Origin: Undaria pinnatifida | Lineage: Eukaryota; Sar; Phaeophyceae; Laminariales; Alariaceae | Length of the DNA: 64,000 nucleotides | Direction of reading: 5' to 3' | Assembly: GCA_012845835.1 (NCBI GenBank) | Contig: JABAKD010000001.1 | Location: 2,474,040 to 2,538,039, forward strand | In this document: positions 10,363 through 20,138 of the stretch, piece by piece | Numbering within the stretch: the first letter of the stretch is position 1 | Layout: every line of letters begins with the position of its first letter | Translations under genes and position numbers: made by a program | Notes under the pieces: generated by a model | What the model was told of the DNA's origin: nothing | The model's database searches: none | The model's input: the letters and a program-made list of their open reading frames with translations, nothing else

Positions 10363-10822
10363 GCAAATAGCTGCGCGAACGGCAGAAAGTGCCTCACCGA
10401 GCAAGTTTTTCCTCTCCCCTGGCATGGGTTGTTGGCCCTGAGACCATCCGCCCGGAGACCAATGCCCCACACTGGGTTCAGAGGGCTGGATTCAGCCAGA
10501 AGCTTGTTGTCAGAGCTCAAAAGGTGATTTTTTTATGGCTGGATTCTGCGTGAATTTGGCGTAGGTGCTAGGTGACACGGCGTTTGGCTTCTCCCTGTCC
10601 CCAACAGCGGAGTCAAAGTTGCGCACGCCTCGACCGATTCGTTTGCGTGTGCTTGGACGAGGCGACGACATAATGAGCCCCACTGCTCGATGGTCTTTCA
10701 AAAACTTGGTCTTTTCGGCCATCATGTACTTCTCCGCGCAAGAATATGGTACGTTGTCCACGGCAAACGACGAAGGGGACCACGGTGGAAAATAGGATGG
10801 CGGCTGCCAGAGTAACACCACT
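10363..10822 (-). pseudogene. NADAR (DUF1768/YbiA-like) domain in element A
   Basis: About 153 residues carry the family landmarks in order: an aromatic/Pro start (WQPPSYFPPWSPSSF), VPYSCAEKYMMAEKTKF with the conserved Glu and Lys, PSTRKRIGRGVRNFD, YAKFTQNPAI, then LLAESSPLNPVWGIGLRAD, ANNP and LLGEALSAVR. NADAR proteins bind NAD/ADP-ribose-type ligands and cleave N-glycosidic bonds; E. coli YbiA acts on riboflavin intermediates, and DarT1-linked members remove ADP-ribose from guanine in nucleic acids. Two frame breaks are seen: one after AKFTQNPAI, present at the same spot in element B, and a 1-base loss before LLGEAL, in A only. It lies between a tandem peptide repeat and RNase H. The family match is strong; the role in the element is unknown. 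Confidence 0.88.
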
Positions 10823-10889
10823 TTGGCTGTGGAGTATTCGAGAGAAGGGTAAAAATCCGTGTTGAAATTTGGGCCTGCAATGTCCTCGT

Positions 10890-11465
10890 CCAGGAACACC
10901 AGGCCTCGGTCCCGAGCACGACACGAATACGAACCCGTGGTATCTCGCCTCGGGTCTTTCTTCGCTCGTTGGCGGAAAAGCGCGAGAATACGCACTAACT
11001 GCGCCCGAAAAATGGAAAAAATCGACGGTGCCAACCCGTCGGTAGCCTCGTTGGACATTTGTGGGTCTGCATCTGTCCTCGGCTCTTTGGGCCTGTAGTG
11101 TCCCCTTGGGGGAGCACCAGGCCTCGGGAGCAAGATGCGAGTCCGAACCTGGGGATTTTCGCCTCGGGTCCTCCTCACTCGCTGGCGGAAACTCGTAAGA
11201 AGCCGCCCTCGCTGCACCCGAAAAATAATCCAACACCGACGGTGCCAACCCGTCGGTAGCCTCGTTGGGCATTTGGGTCTGCAATGTCCCCCTCTGGGAA
11301 CACCAGTCCTCGGCTCTTTGGGCCTGTAGTGTCCCCCTCAGGAACACCATGCCTCGGGAGCACGACGCGAGGCCGAACCCACGGTTTCTCGCGCCGTGAC
11401 CTATTCGCTCTTTGGCGTATAATCGCAAGAAAACTGCTCTAACTGCACCCGAAGGGGCAGGGGCT
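10890..11465 (-). repeat. Tandem peptide-coding repeat upstream of NADAR (A)
   Basis: Two to three diverged copies with a period of about 210 bp (the motif AACCCGTCGGTAGCCTCGTT recurs 213 bp apart). On the minus strand they encode GTLQAQRAED, NEATDGLAPS, FSGAxRA and FPPASEEDPRR in order, although frames shift between copies. Element B has the same array at about 44520-45075 with a period nearer 228-240 bp. It may be a repeated linker or a structural part of the polyprotein. Confidence 0.75.
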
Positions 11466-12680
11466 CTGAGCTGTTTCTGCTTGACGAGAGGCGCGATTCT
11501 TCCGTTATATTACGGGAATAGCGTCCAGCTGATCAGGCTGGAGGCCGTGGAGTCACCACTGGCCCGTCGCGCAGTGTCGGATCTTCTTCCTGTGCCACTG
11601 GGGCAGACGTAGCCTGAAACACGTGGGTTAGCGTGTCAAAAGACGAAGCAAGGTCCGTAGACACTGTGGGCGTCTTCTGGAGCGGGGCTCGGGCAAGGCA
11701 ATAACATTTTCACCCGAGGAGGCTCTCTTTCGGTATGTCTCTTGGAGAAGGGAGACAAGTTAGCTGATCTTGTCGACTCCTCCCTGATGGAAAAAAAGAC
11801 AGAGCGCCCGCTGTTATCGCGAGCAAACATCGGATCGAGCCTCGCAAAAGATCTCGGTATTTTAGTGTTGGCCTTCCCACACCTCAAATCGACCGCCACC
11901 TCGTGGTCAGAAAAAGTGTTTCTGGGGCGACCGTCCCATACCTCAAACCGACCGCCACCGCCTGGTCAGAGAGAGAGGGGGATGAGCACATATGCGTAAA
12001 AAGGCGACGCGCCGTCGCCGCAGCTATATTGTTGCGCGGCGCGTGCCTGGGGGGGGGGACGCGCAAAGCGCAGGCTCCCGTGCCATGGTTGATGGGGGCG
12101 GCGTTTGGAGCCCGTACCCCCATTGCTGTGTTTATGCCGCGGCTGAGGGAAACGGCATCGGAAGAGCGGTTCCCGTTGCCGAACTCAGACCATGACCGAG
12201 GACAACGTCGCGGAAAGCGCGCGTTCTCGCCGTCGAAAAAGAAAGAAAGAAAAGAAAAAAATTACCTGGCTGGAGGAAACCACGCTTGAGCGCTAGTTTC
12301 CGCCGCCGGTACTACGCCGTGAGAATCGGCCGCAGACGGCGTAGAAGCCCGTGGGCTCTTGACAGTGTTGTCGACGGTGCCGTACCGCCGTCGAGCTGCC
12401 GATTGCCGTTACGGAATGTGCCAGGTTGGCGCCCAAATTTATTTTTCGCCCGGGTTGTGGGCGGCTCCAAAGCGCATTCGAGGAGCTGGAGCGGGAGCAG
12501 AAGAGGCGGGCGAGCGCAGGATACCACAATGGTGATCCGACGTGTATGTGGTATCGTTGTGACAGTCTACCTGGCCCTGATCCTGAAAGATGGCGACGAT
12601 TGACCAGAAAGATGGCGACGATTTTTCTTGCGGTTGTTCGGGCGAGAAGATTTGTCGTCTCGGCGGTAGCAGACCATGCG
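11466..12680 (-). other. Spacer between gag and NADAR in element A; no RT or protease recognised
   Basis: This is where protease and reverse transcriptase would be expected. I see only short open frames (for example 11636-11899 and 11884-12123) with no YxDD, LPxG or clear DTG/DSG context. Part of it (a frame starting AVDLRCGKANTKIPR) is conserved in element B at 44033 as AVGLRCGKANTKTPR, so it was probably coding, but I do not recognise it. Confidence 0.55.
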
Positions 12681-12686
12681 TGTTTG

Positions 12687-14794
12687 TCAACGTCGGTGTG
12701 CGTCATCGTCGGTAAGTTGGCCAAGTTCAGGGTTCAAGCAGCCACTCGCAGTAATGAAAGGATGCCTACAATGCTTGAAGGTATGGTTGTCTTCGTGGCA
12801 ATTGAGGCAAAGCCCCCGGTTTTCTCGGAGGGCATCAGCGCGAGGTGAAAGAAGGCCGATCCAAAGGGGAGGGTCGTCTGTCTCAAACGAGGCCTTGACG
12901 GCGAAACCTTCTGCACAATGATGCTCTTTTAGTGGCCAGCAGTTCGATGTGTGGTCAAGCCAAGGTTCAGATGAATCATCGATGGGCATGACAGTTGAAT
13001 GATGGCTCGATCCCGTCTGCCACGAAAGCGACTGGGACGGCACTCGGCCCTGGCCGCGCCCATGATTGGCGGGCCGGGGCCCCGACAGGGCGCATGACCG
13101 CGCTCCCGTCGAAGAAACAGGGAGAGAAAAGAAAATGTTTCGCCGTGGACGGCAGGTGTCTTATTAGTCACTAAAAGCCCGTCACATAGCATCCAACGAG
13201 GCGTATGGCCGCGGGTCTGTTGCCTTCGAACCAGGGTACAATGCAGGTAGGAGAGCCGGAAATTGCTCATTCGCCGCCACCTGAACCACCTCCAACACCA
13301 CATCCGTAAAACACGATCACTCCCCGTAGCGGTCGGCATATGTACGCGAAACTCCCCACTGAAATCGGAAAAAGGCATGCCGTTACACATTCCAAAAGTA
13401 TGCAACTTAGTGTAGCCCTCCTCCGTATCAACCCCGTCGAAGTGCGTGATCAGCAGACGCAACAGGAGGGTGAAAGCCTCAGGCCCAGATGCTTTTCCTG
13501 CCATGGCTCTTGACACTTTTAGCCTGCTACCACGACCACCTCGCTGTGGTCCGTGCTCGAGGACGAAGACGAGAGGGAGGAGGTTGACGAGCCGTCCCAC
13601 GCTGAACGCCCTATCGCGCCATTCCTCCGCCCTCTGTTGCCTCCGCCAGAGCTGCGGCGAACTTCCCCGGTTGTTGGACCAAAGTTTCCCCCTCGGCGGC
13701 GCCCTCAGGCACACCAGCACCCGTATGCTGTCACCCCCGCGGTGGTGGTGGTGGTCGCCACCCCCACCATTTTTGCCGCCACCCTCACGGTTGCGGTCCC
13801 CGCGGTCGCGACTGTCGCGACATTTCCCTCGGTTTCGTTCTGCCAACTCTTCCTCCGGGGTTCGGCCAAACGACAAGGTCGGGGTCCTCGTCGTGGGCTA
13901 TCAGCAGGGCCTTGATGAGGGCAAGGGTCGGGGCGGTTCTCGTCTGTCTAGCATAGGGCGTACAATCCACGCAAGTCCAGGCCGCTTTCAATGAGGACGT
14001 CCGCTTGCCTCGACTCCGGCCTCTCCGACGGGAGGAGGGCGCAGGCCGTTTCCACCACCGCGGTCGCCAACGCTGAGGAAACGTCTACCCTCAGTGCAGA
14101 CGCCATGCACGCGACGATGCCCTTGAAGAAGGCGTCGTTCCCGGGTCGTGGTCGCTGGGATGCGACACCCTGCGGGCGCGACGAAGGCAAGGGGGCCGCG
14201 GTAGCTCCCACAGCAGCCGACGCAACTGATTAGGCGAGGGCTTGTTGCGCCCTTTTTGCTACCCAGGACGCCTCCCGCGCTGCGGTCTTTGCCTGGTCGA
14301 TAACTTCGTCCAACCGACGTCGGCGTGCTATCATCTGGTTGGCGTCGTCGAGCGCCCGCTGGGCCTGCGCCGCGTATGCCAAGTCCAAGGGGGCGGCATG
14401 GGCGCCCCGGTCCCGGGAGCTCTGGGGGTGGCGCTCTGTCGAGTGCGGAGAGCCCAGGTGGCGGCGGTAGTGCCCTGTCGAGCGCGGGGGGGGTAGCTGG
14501 TGGCGCTCCCCCGGGGCTGGCGAGAGCTGGCGTCGAGACGCCCCCGAGTCCGGTAGGGATTGGTCCCTCTTCTTCTCAGCGCGAACCGGTGAATCGACCC
14601 TCTTGGTTGGTGGGAACGGGTGGAGGTATGGTGCTCCGGCTTCTGTCTCGTCACCGGAACCCGCCTCCGGTGGTTTCCCCCGTCTCGAGTCGCGGGATCT
14701 CGAGCAAGCTCTCCCTGCCTTGTGGGCATCCAGGTCGGGGTTCGTGGAAGACCTCAGCCTGCCCCGAGTAGCCCGCTTCCTCACTGGTAGACAT
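12687..14794 (-). pseudogene. Gag region of element A with CCHC zinc knuckle
   Basis: The start ATG (14794) is followed by MSTSEEAGYSGQAEVF, matched in element B at 41049. Both copies meet a TGA about 45 codons in. Fragments then give an Ala/Arg-rich coiled-coil stretch (LAYAAQAQRALDDANQM, TAAREASWVAKRAQQALA), a Gly/His/Arg-rich region near 13780-13870, and a capsid-like stretch (LLLRLLITHFDGVDTEEGY). A zinc knuckle CLNCHEDNHTFKHC (CX2CX4HX4C) sits at 12768-12809. Gag packages element RNA, and the knuckle binds nucleic acid. Multiple frameshifts and stops occur, but the knuckle is intact here and broken in B. Confidence 0.8.
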
Positions 14795-15731
14795 GTTGCT
14801 TGTTTGTCGCTGCAAAAATAATGGTGGTTGAAACTATGCGACGCACAGCAGTAGTGGAACGCTGTTGATCGAGAAAGATCGGAGAGGGGTCCGAGGTGCG
14901 TCAAATTAGTAGCTGTCCTAATTTCGGCAGAAAGGGAGAAGCTGTTTGTTCGACGCACAAGACGGATCGACGTAGGTACTGAAACCCATACGATAACGCG
15001 TGTACTGGAAAATTCGCCAAACGAAAAAGCCCAAACATTCCACGAGCACCGCCTGTTCCTTCCCAGGTAAGATCACAAGGAAGGAGCCCCGACATGAGCT
15101 TCTAGAGCACGGTACCCGTAGTCCAAGGGGGTCCCGCGAAGGGCGGTCTGGCTCCGACTGCAAAGGTGTATGCTGGTCGATGGGCTCTCTCAGCAAGCGA
15201 AGTCCCCGTCGAAGGTCATTCGAAGGGTTGATTCCAGTATGCTTGTCCGTGGCGTGTCGTGCATATGCCTCCGAGCCCCAAAGCGCAAAACAAAAAGTAC
15301 GAGTCCATGGCCGATCTTAAGGCTTGTGCTGGCAACTCGCGGAGATGTGCTGTGCAACATGCTGGCAGAGCGCGGAGCAAACAAGTCTGATGGGTGGGAC
15401 TCGGGCAGTTCCACTGCGGGGTGGTCTATGACCAGCTGGCGGTGAACTGATGCGACCAAAAGTCGGAACGAGGAGTGTGCTCCGCAGAGCAGTGTCGTCC
15501 GCACGTACTTGGAAGGTGTCGTCGGTGTGGTACGTGCTCGGCGACCAACAGGAGGGGCCCCTGCCATCTCACTGCTGTTGTAGTCGCCGTTGTAGGAGGA
15601 AGGGTGCTCTCTCCATTGAGAAGCCACCCGAGAAGAAACAGAGGTTGTGGGCTCGATGGAAAGCAAAAGCAAAATCGCTACGAAAAAAAAATCGGAGAGA
15701 TTTGAGAAACGCTGCCACAATAGCACATCAA
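14795..15731 (-). other. 5' leader of element A
   Basis: About 0.9 kb between the primer site and the gag start. It is clearly homologous to 37377-38300 plus 41030-41048 of element B, where a 2.7-kb insertion interrupts it just before the gag ATG. Open frames here are short, and I see no protein family. Confidence 0.65.
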
Positions 15732-15745
15732 GCTCGTCGACGCCA
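15732..15745 (-). promoter_or_regulatory. Primer-binding site of element A
   Basis: TGGCGTCGACGAGC on the minus strand, two bases after the 5' LTR end. TGG pairs with a tRNA CCA end. The TGGCGTC core also follows the LTRs of element B, the 19.6-kb gypsy element and the TRIM at 32629. Confidence 0.75.
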
Positions 15746-15747
15746 CA

Positions 15748-16016
15748 TGTTAAATTAAAGGTGGGGGACACAGAGTGCCCCCTGCAGGTCTGCCAATTGA
15801 GCAGGTCCTCGGAGAGTACTCACTTTCGTTTCTTCGAAGAGATATAGCTTTATTCGTTTCCACCAGAGCCCGGGATAGCTTCTGAGATCGGACGCATGTG
15901 CCTCCGATCTACTTCCTAACTTTCGCGAATACAAAACGCCAACCTGATCATACGAAATCCATCAAAATGATCTCAAATTCGGATACTTACAGGCCTTTCC
16001 AGGCCGTATCTTAACA
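15748..16016 (-). repeat. 5' LTR of element A
   Basis: 269 bp; on the minus strand it begins TGTTAAGATACGG and ends TTTAACA. It is flanked on the right by the GTAC target duplication (16017-16020). It would contain the element promoter, but I cannot place a TATA box confidently. Confidence 0.9.
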
Positions 16017-16058
16017 GTACTGTGTGGTACTATGTGGTACATTTTTTACTCCGGAGTA

Positions 16059-16357
16059 TTTTTTTTTTTGCACACTTTCACTTTCCAGTTTCTGGACAAG
16101 CCGTGGTCACAGGTGTCCTCCCTTCTCCCCCCCGGTTCTTGCCTTCAATTTTTATCGCGCATAGGGTTCAGCAATCCCACTGCTCGTCGATTGTTCATCG
16201 AGTGTTGCTAACTCACGCTCTCGCGCTTTCCGCAAGTCGATTTGTCCACAAGAAAAAATCCCAACGAATTTATACGAGTATGCACTCGGCGGGGCTCGAA
16301 CTCGCAACACTGACCTATACCTGGATCGAGGATAACCTGACATGCCACCGGGGCGAC
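16059..16357 (-). mobile_element. tRNA-derived SINE, copy 1
   Basis: On the minus strand it starts GTCGCCCCGGTGGC, has a box-A-like GGTGGC...CAGGTT and a box B GAGTTCGAGCCCC (16291-16303), and ends in an oligo-A run (T-run at 16059-16069 on the plus strand). The length of 299 bp equals that of the copy at 33346-33644, with which it aligns throughout. Such elements are transcribed by RNA polymerase III and moved by LINE machinery. No clear target duplication is seen. It is inserted within the 4924-16791 element, just outside element A. Confidence 0.8.
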
Positions 16358-16363
16358 AGATAC

Positions 16364-16600
16364 ATATCGTACTACGAGTACGAATGAGTGTGATCACAAC
16401 AACAGATACACGTATTTCATTATCGCTTGCTTGTTCGCTCGCCCGCCGTCGCTCTTGTTACTACTATGTATGATCAATGATTATACTCTGTTTGATGAAA
16501 TGAATACCTCAGTACATGTTTGACGAGAATACCCGTATACGTGGTACATATCGTAGCACGAGTACGAATGAGTGTGATTAAGACAACAAATGCATGCATT
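16364..16600. repeat. Diverged tandem repeat, period about 180 bp
   Basis: ACGAGTACGAATGAGTGTGAT followed by an ACAACA-type stretch occurs near 16375 and again near 16558. It lies inside the right half of the 4924-16791 element. Non-coding. Confidence 0.5.
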
Positions 16601-16800
16601 CAATTACCAACTACACAATAGACATATACCGTATACGAGCACACCTCATGTATAGCGTCAGCAGGCCAAAAAACGAGAGGTTCATCGATGGGCAATCGCG
16701 TGGCTGGTGGGGTGTGCTTTTCACGTGATTTTAGAGCGTACCCGTTTTTGAGGAAAAAGTGACCGGGTATACCCGTTTTTGGTTATTGCCCTACATTTAA

Positions 16801-17192
16801 CATTTTTTCACATGTATTTTATAGCTCCAGGCTATTTGTCGAGAGGGCAATTATCGAGAGACGTGTGGTGGTGAAAGTAAAATCACAGAGTGTTGGTGGT
16901 GCGCTATGGCGAGAAGGTAGCAATGGGGAGAGGAGTGTTGGTGGGAGCAAAACCTCTTCGTGGTTGTGGCTCGCTTAGGCGAGAAGGCACCAATCGGAAG
17001 ATGTAGTTGAACTTATGGGCGCATTGGTAGTAGAGGCAGGCGGTGTAATATATTCCAAGATCGCCGAAGGCGGTAAATGCTATATGTTGACCGTCGGTAT
17101 ACTGAACAATCTTCGGGCCGCGTCTCCTCTGTATCAGATGTGTGAGAAATTATATTTGTCGTTTTCAAGCAAGCGGGTGCGTTGCAATATAC
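16801..17192. other. No gene recognised
   Basis: GTTGGTGG/GGCGAGAAGGNA motifs recur irregularly (about 16890-17000), suggesting an old tandem duplication. A 60-codon frame at 17015-17197 has no recognisable domain. Confidence 0.4.
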
Positions 17193-17344
17193 TGTAGTGC
17201 GTTAGGGGACCGACGCGCGAGGGAACCGCCAGAGCGTTTTTGGGCAGCGGGACCGCCGTGCGAGGGGGCCGCCAACGGGTTTTGAGCCGCTGCCCGAAAA
17301 CGCTCTGGCGGTTCCCTCACGCGGCGGTCCCCTAACGCACCACA
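17193..17344. mobile_element. Palindromic MITE, 152 bp
   Basis: Left arm TGTAGTGCGTTAGGGGACC... and right arm ...GGTCCCCTAACGCACCACA are inverted copies of about 55 bp with small mismatches around a short spacer. ATAC flanks both sides (17189-17192 and 17345-17348). It is GC-rich and could fold into a long hairpin. The superfamily is not determined. Confidence 0.7.
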
Positions 17345-17399
17345 ATACTACCTGGCTTGACGTGAAGGAAAAGAGCAGCACTCAGCGATCATCTACAAC

Positions 17400-18130
17400 A
17401 CGCTAGGGCATGTATTCATGAGCACCACTGACAAGAGCACCAGACATGGACGCGACATCTTCAGGACTACAACATCTTCGACGACAGTGGGGAGAAAAGA
17501 GGGTGTATAATCGTGCACTAGAAAATAATAATGTGAAAAAGAAGTACAGACAGATATGTTTATCACTACGGTAGACCACACTACGAGCCAATTACGCAGG
17601 GTATTCCGTGCCTACCTGCCGTCTGTATGATCGCCTGACAACCTCTACCAAACGCAGTAGCATATGGCTAACGAACCAAAGTCACCCTCGTGTTCAATAG
17701 TGGTGACATTGCATGCCCGCATCACCTCGCTTATTATATTTGTAAGATGTATCTCTGTCTTAGAATTTTCAACCTCAGAGCCCACATCGGCACGGTGAAA
17801 ATCATGGGCGTAAAATCGTGCATTTGAGCCTATAATAATGTAAAAGGAAAAACAGGCAGATATGTTGAAATTGCGGTACACCACACTGTCAACCTAGATT
17901 ACGTAGGGTATTTCGTACATAACGTCTGCATGATCGATTCCTAACTTATGCCAAACGAAGTATGACTAACGAAGTGACGTAATTGAGCGCGGGTACACCA
18001 AGCGTTCCTTTCGAAACACTGACGATTCGCACTTCTCCATCTCGTGCTCAATGAATGGTGGTGACATTGCATGACCACGTCACCTCCCCTGTTGCATTTG
18101 GCAATATGTATATCCCTTTCATATAATCAT
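17400..18130. repeat. Diverged tandem repeats, period about 310-360 bp
   Basis: Blocks such as GGTGACATTGCATG (about 17701 and 18059) and AGGCAGATATGTT-like with CCACACT (about 17555 and 17870) recur in the same order. Units are diverged and AT-rich. Short open frames do not persist between units, so no coding is inferred. Confidence 0.55.
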
Positions 18131-18238
18131 CGATGTCAGAAAACAATGGTAACTACATGGTTGTATATTCTATCTTGCGATCCATGTACAACAAAAAATT
18201 GTGAAGCTTTAACACGTTCTTGACCACACCTAAAGATT

Positions 18239-19048
18239 GTGTTACATAAGACATCTAACACCAAATCTTCTAGAATAATAAACACCACCAGGAAGGTGAT
18301 AGAAAGGGATGTCTTCTTGCTACAATCGTCAGATATGTCCCCTTTAAGTATTTACTGTTTCCGCGCACATACTGAAGTGTCCCGTGCGCCCCCCCCCCCC
18401 GATCCCTCTTGTTCAAAAGCCCTACCAAAAAACTAAATCTGCCAGAGTCGTAAACACTACGAGCCGGCTGATATCGCCTCATTATATTTCTGTCCACCTA
18501 ACATCAAATCTTCTTTAATAATAAACAACATCAAGCAGGTAATATAAAGGGACGTCTTCATGCTACAACCGTAAAATTTGTCCCCTCGAAGGATTTATAG
18601 GTTCCGCGCACATATTTAAGTGTCCCGCCCGCACCCCCCCTTCCCCCCCGATCCCTCTTGTTCAAACGCCCCACCTGAAATCAAAACCTGCCTGACAGTA
18701 GTAAACACTACGAGCCAACTGATATCACCTCATTATATTTCTAGCCATCCATACCGTAGCTCCAATTTAACCCCCCCACACACACACACTTTTTTTTTCC
18801 CTTTCCCCGCCCTTTTGTTCAAACGCCCCACCTACAATCGAAATCGGCCAGAGTAATATACACTTCTACTCAAATGATATCACGTCATTATCTTTCTAGC
18901 CATCAATGACGTAGCTTTCATTCATCCCCCCCCGCCTCCCAACGACCCCTCCTTCCCCACCACCCGCGTCATCGCCTAGACCTAGCACCACGAGTGTAGC
19001 AAATCCCTACATCTCTCCGACCTAAAGATGTTGGTTAAAAAACCCTTT

Positions 19049-19083
<35 letters not shown>

Positions 19084-19583
19084 ACCCGGCTCCCCCCCCA
19101 CCTCCCATACCACCCCCTCGAACGCTTTGCCCTCTCCTCACTGGTTGTACGACTTACAGGATAGGATTTATAGTTTCCACGCACAGATTGAGCTGGCCCC
19201 CCCGTCCCCCCGCCCCCCCCCCCCCCTGATCAAACGCAGCCCCCCACGTCCTTAAAAACTCCGCCCCCCCCTCACCAGTTATATGACCTGCAGTATGCAC
19301 TTGATAAACTGATGCATTTCCTTCCACAGCTGTCAGATTTTGTCCCCCTCGAAAACGGGTTTTATAGTTTCCGCGCACAGACTGACTAACATCACCCTGT
19401 TGACCCTGATAGCTACACAGTAGTTGCAAGGGGAGTCGCCGACCTATATCCTCAATGAGGACACACAACCCGTAATACGCGCGATCAGAGTGTCACACAC
19501 ATCTTGCAAAGATGAGTTTCGACAAAATCTTCAATCTCACAGCTGGAGTGTATTTTTGTTTTTATATTCGAGTGTTTGCGTTA
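18239..19583 (+). repeat. C-rich tandem repeat family, copy 2
   Basis: Units of roughly 200-300 bp each end in a TTTATAGTTTCCGCGCACA-like motif (18351, 18594, 19167, 19361) next to poly-C runs, the longest 32 C at 19052-19083. The right end (CTCACAGCTGGAGTGTATTTTT) matches the inverted copies at 30640 and 35448. Read in reverse, the motif is GTGCGCGGAAACTATAAA, which looks like a TATA-type element, but no transcript is implied. No protein is encoded. Confidence 0.75.
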
Positions 19584-19602
19584 AAACAATTCAATCTAAA
19601 TG

Positions 19603-20080
19603 TGGATACCATGTCCCCGAACCAACACGCCTAGGGAAAATGTCGAAACCCCTTCAAACTTCCAGACATCGTTTCTGGAATGATCGCTTGGGGAACACGG
19701 GAGATTGACATGTCTAGAACACGCCACGGAGCCTTCCCCTCCACGTTCCGCAGACGGATCCTCCGCGGCGGATACACCGCCTAGCGGATTCTCCGCAGCG
19801 AGACTTTGGAAGGTCCCGCTGGATTGTTCCTTTCATCCGAGAGCTGAGGGAGCACTGACAACTGCTCGCCCACCGCTCTCACAACAACAACTACTACTAC
19901 TTCTGCTTGCACCTCTGGGAGTTCTTCTCAACCTGTCCTGTCTCTCCCTCTGTCAACGGCCTGCTGTATCAGCCCGTGTTGTCACACACTCCGCCGTCGT
20001 AGTTCAACAGTGAGAACACTCTGCTCACGCAGAGAGAAGTGGGATCACGACCCACCGACGGTTTTGACTACGAATCTTAT
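19603..20080 (+). repeat. 5' LTR (or its 3' portion) of the gypsy element
   Basis: 478 bp without indels against 27879-28356 and with about ten substitutions. It starts TGGATACCATG and ends GAATCTTAT directly before the primer site; these ends lack the canonical TG...CA pairing. Confidence 0.8.
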
Positions 20081-20098
20081 TGGCGTCTGACGGCAGTT
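20081..20098 (+). promoter_or_regulatory. Primer-binding site of the gypsy element
   Basis: TGGCGTCTGACGGCAGTT directly follows the LTR. TGG is complementary to a tRNA CCA end; the specific tRNA is not identified. Confidence 0.7.
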
Positions 20099-20138
20099 GA
20101 AAAATAAACTTGTTCGTGTCGATTCCTAGTCTTAGGAG

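Larger units (their letters stand above)
5589..16016 (-). mobile_element. LTR retrotransposon A (Ty3/gypsy-like, carries NADAR)
   Basis: Two direct LTRs (5589-5859 and 15748-16016) run TGTTA...TAACA on the element's strand, with the right copy intact at both ends. The exact 4-bp duplication GTAC flanks the element (5585-5588 and 16017-16020). A primer-binding site TGGCGTCGACGAGC follows the 5' LTR two bases in. Order on the minus strand: leader, gag with CCHC knuckle, spacer, tandem peptide repeat, NADAR, RNase H, second tandem repeat, H2C2 zinc domain, integrase, chromodomain, Tudor-like module, 3' UTR. Reading frames are broken in several places, so this copy cannot make a full polyprotein. 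A reverse transcriptase core was not found. The plus-strand copy at 37118-50416 has the same order. Confidence 0.9.
4924..16791. mobile_element. MULE-like TIR element split by retrotransposon A
   Basis: Left end 4924-about 5030 and right end about 16688-16791 are inverted repeats of roughly 105 bp, beginning GGGCAATCACCAAAA and GGGCAATAACCAAAA. The exact 9-bp repeat TACATTTAA flanks the element (4915-4923 and 16792-16800). The ends resemble those of the element at 2081 (consensus GGGCARTNRCCAAAA), so both belong to one TIR family. Without element A (5589-16016) the element is about 1.4 kb and non-coding. The right part also carries a SINE (16059-16357) and a diverged tandem repeat. No transposase is seen. 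Confidence 0.85.
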
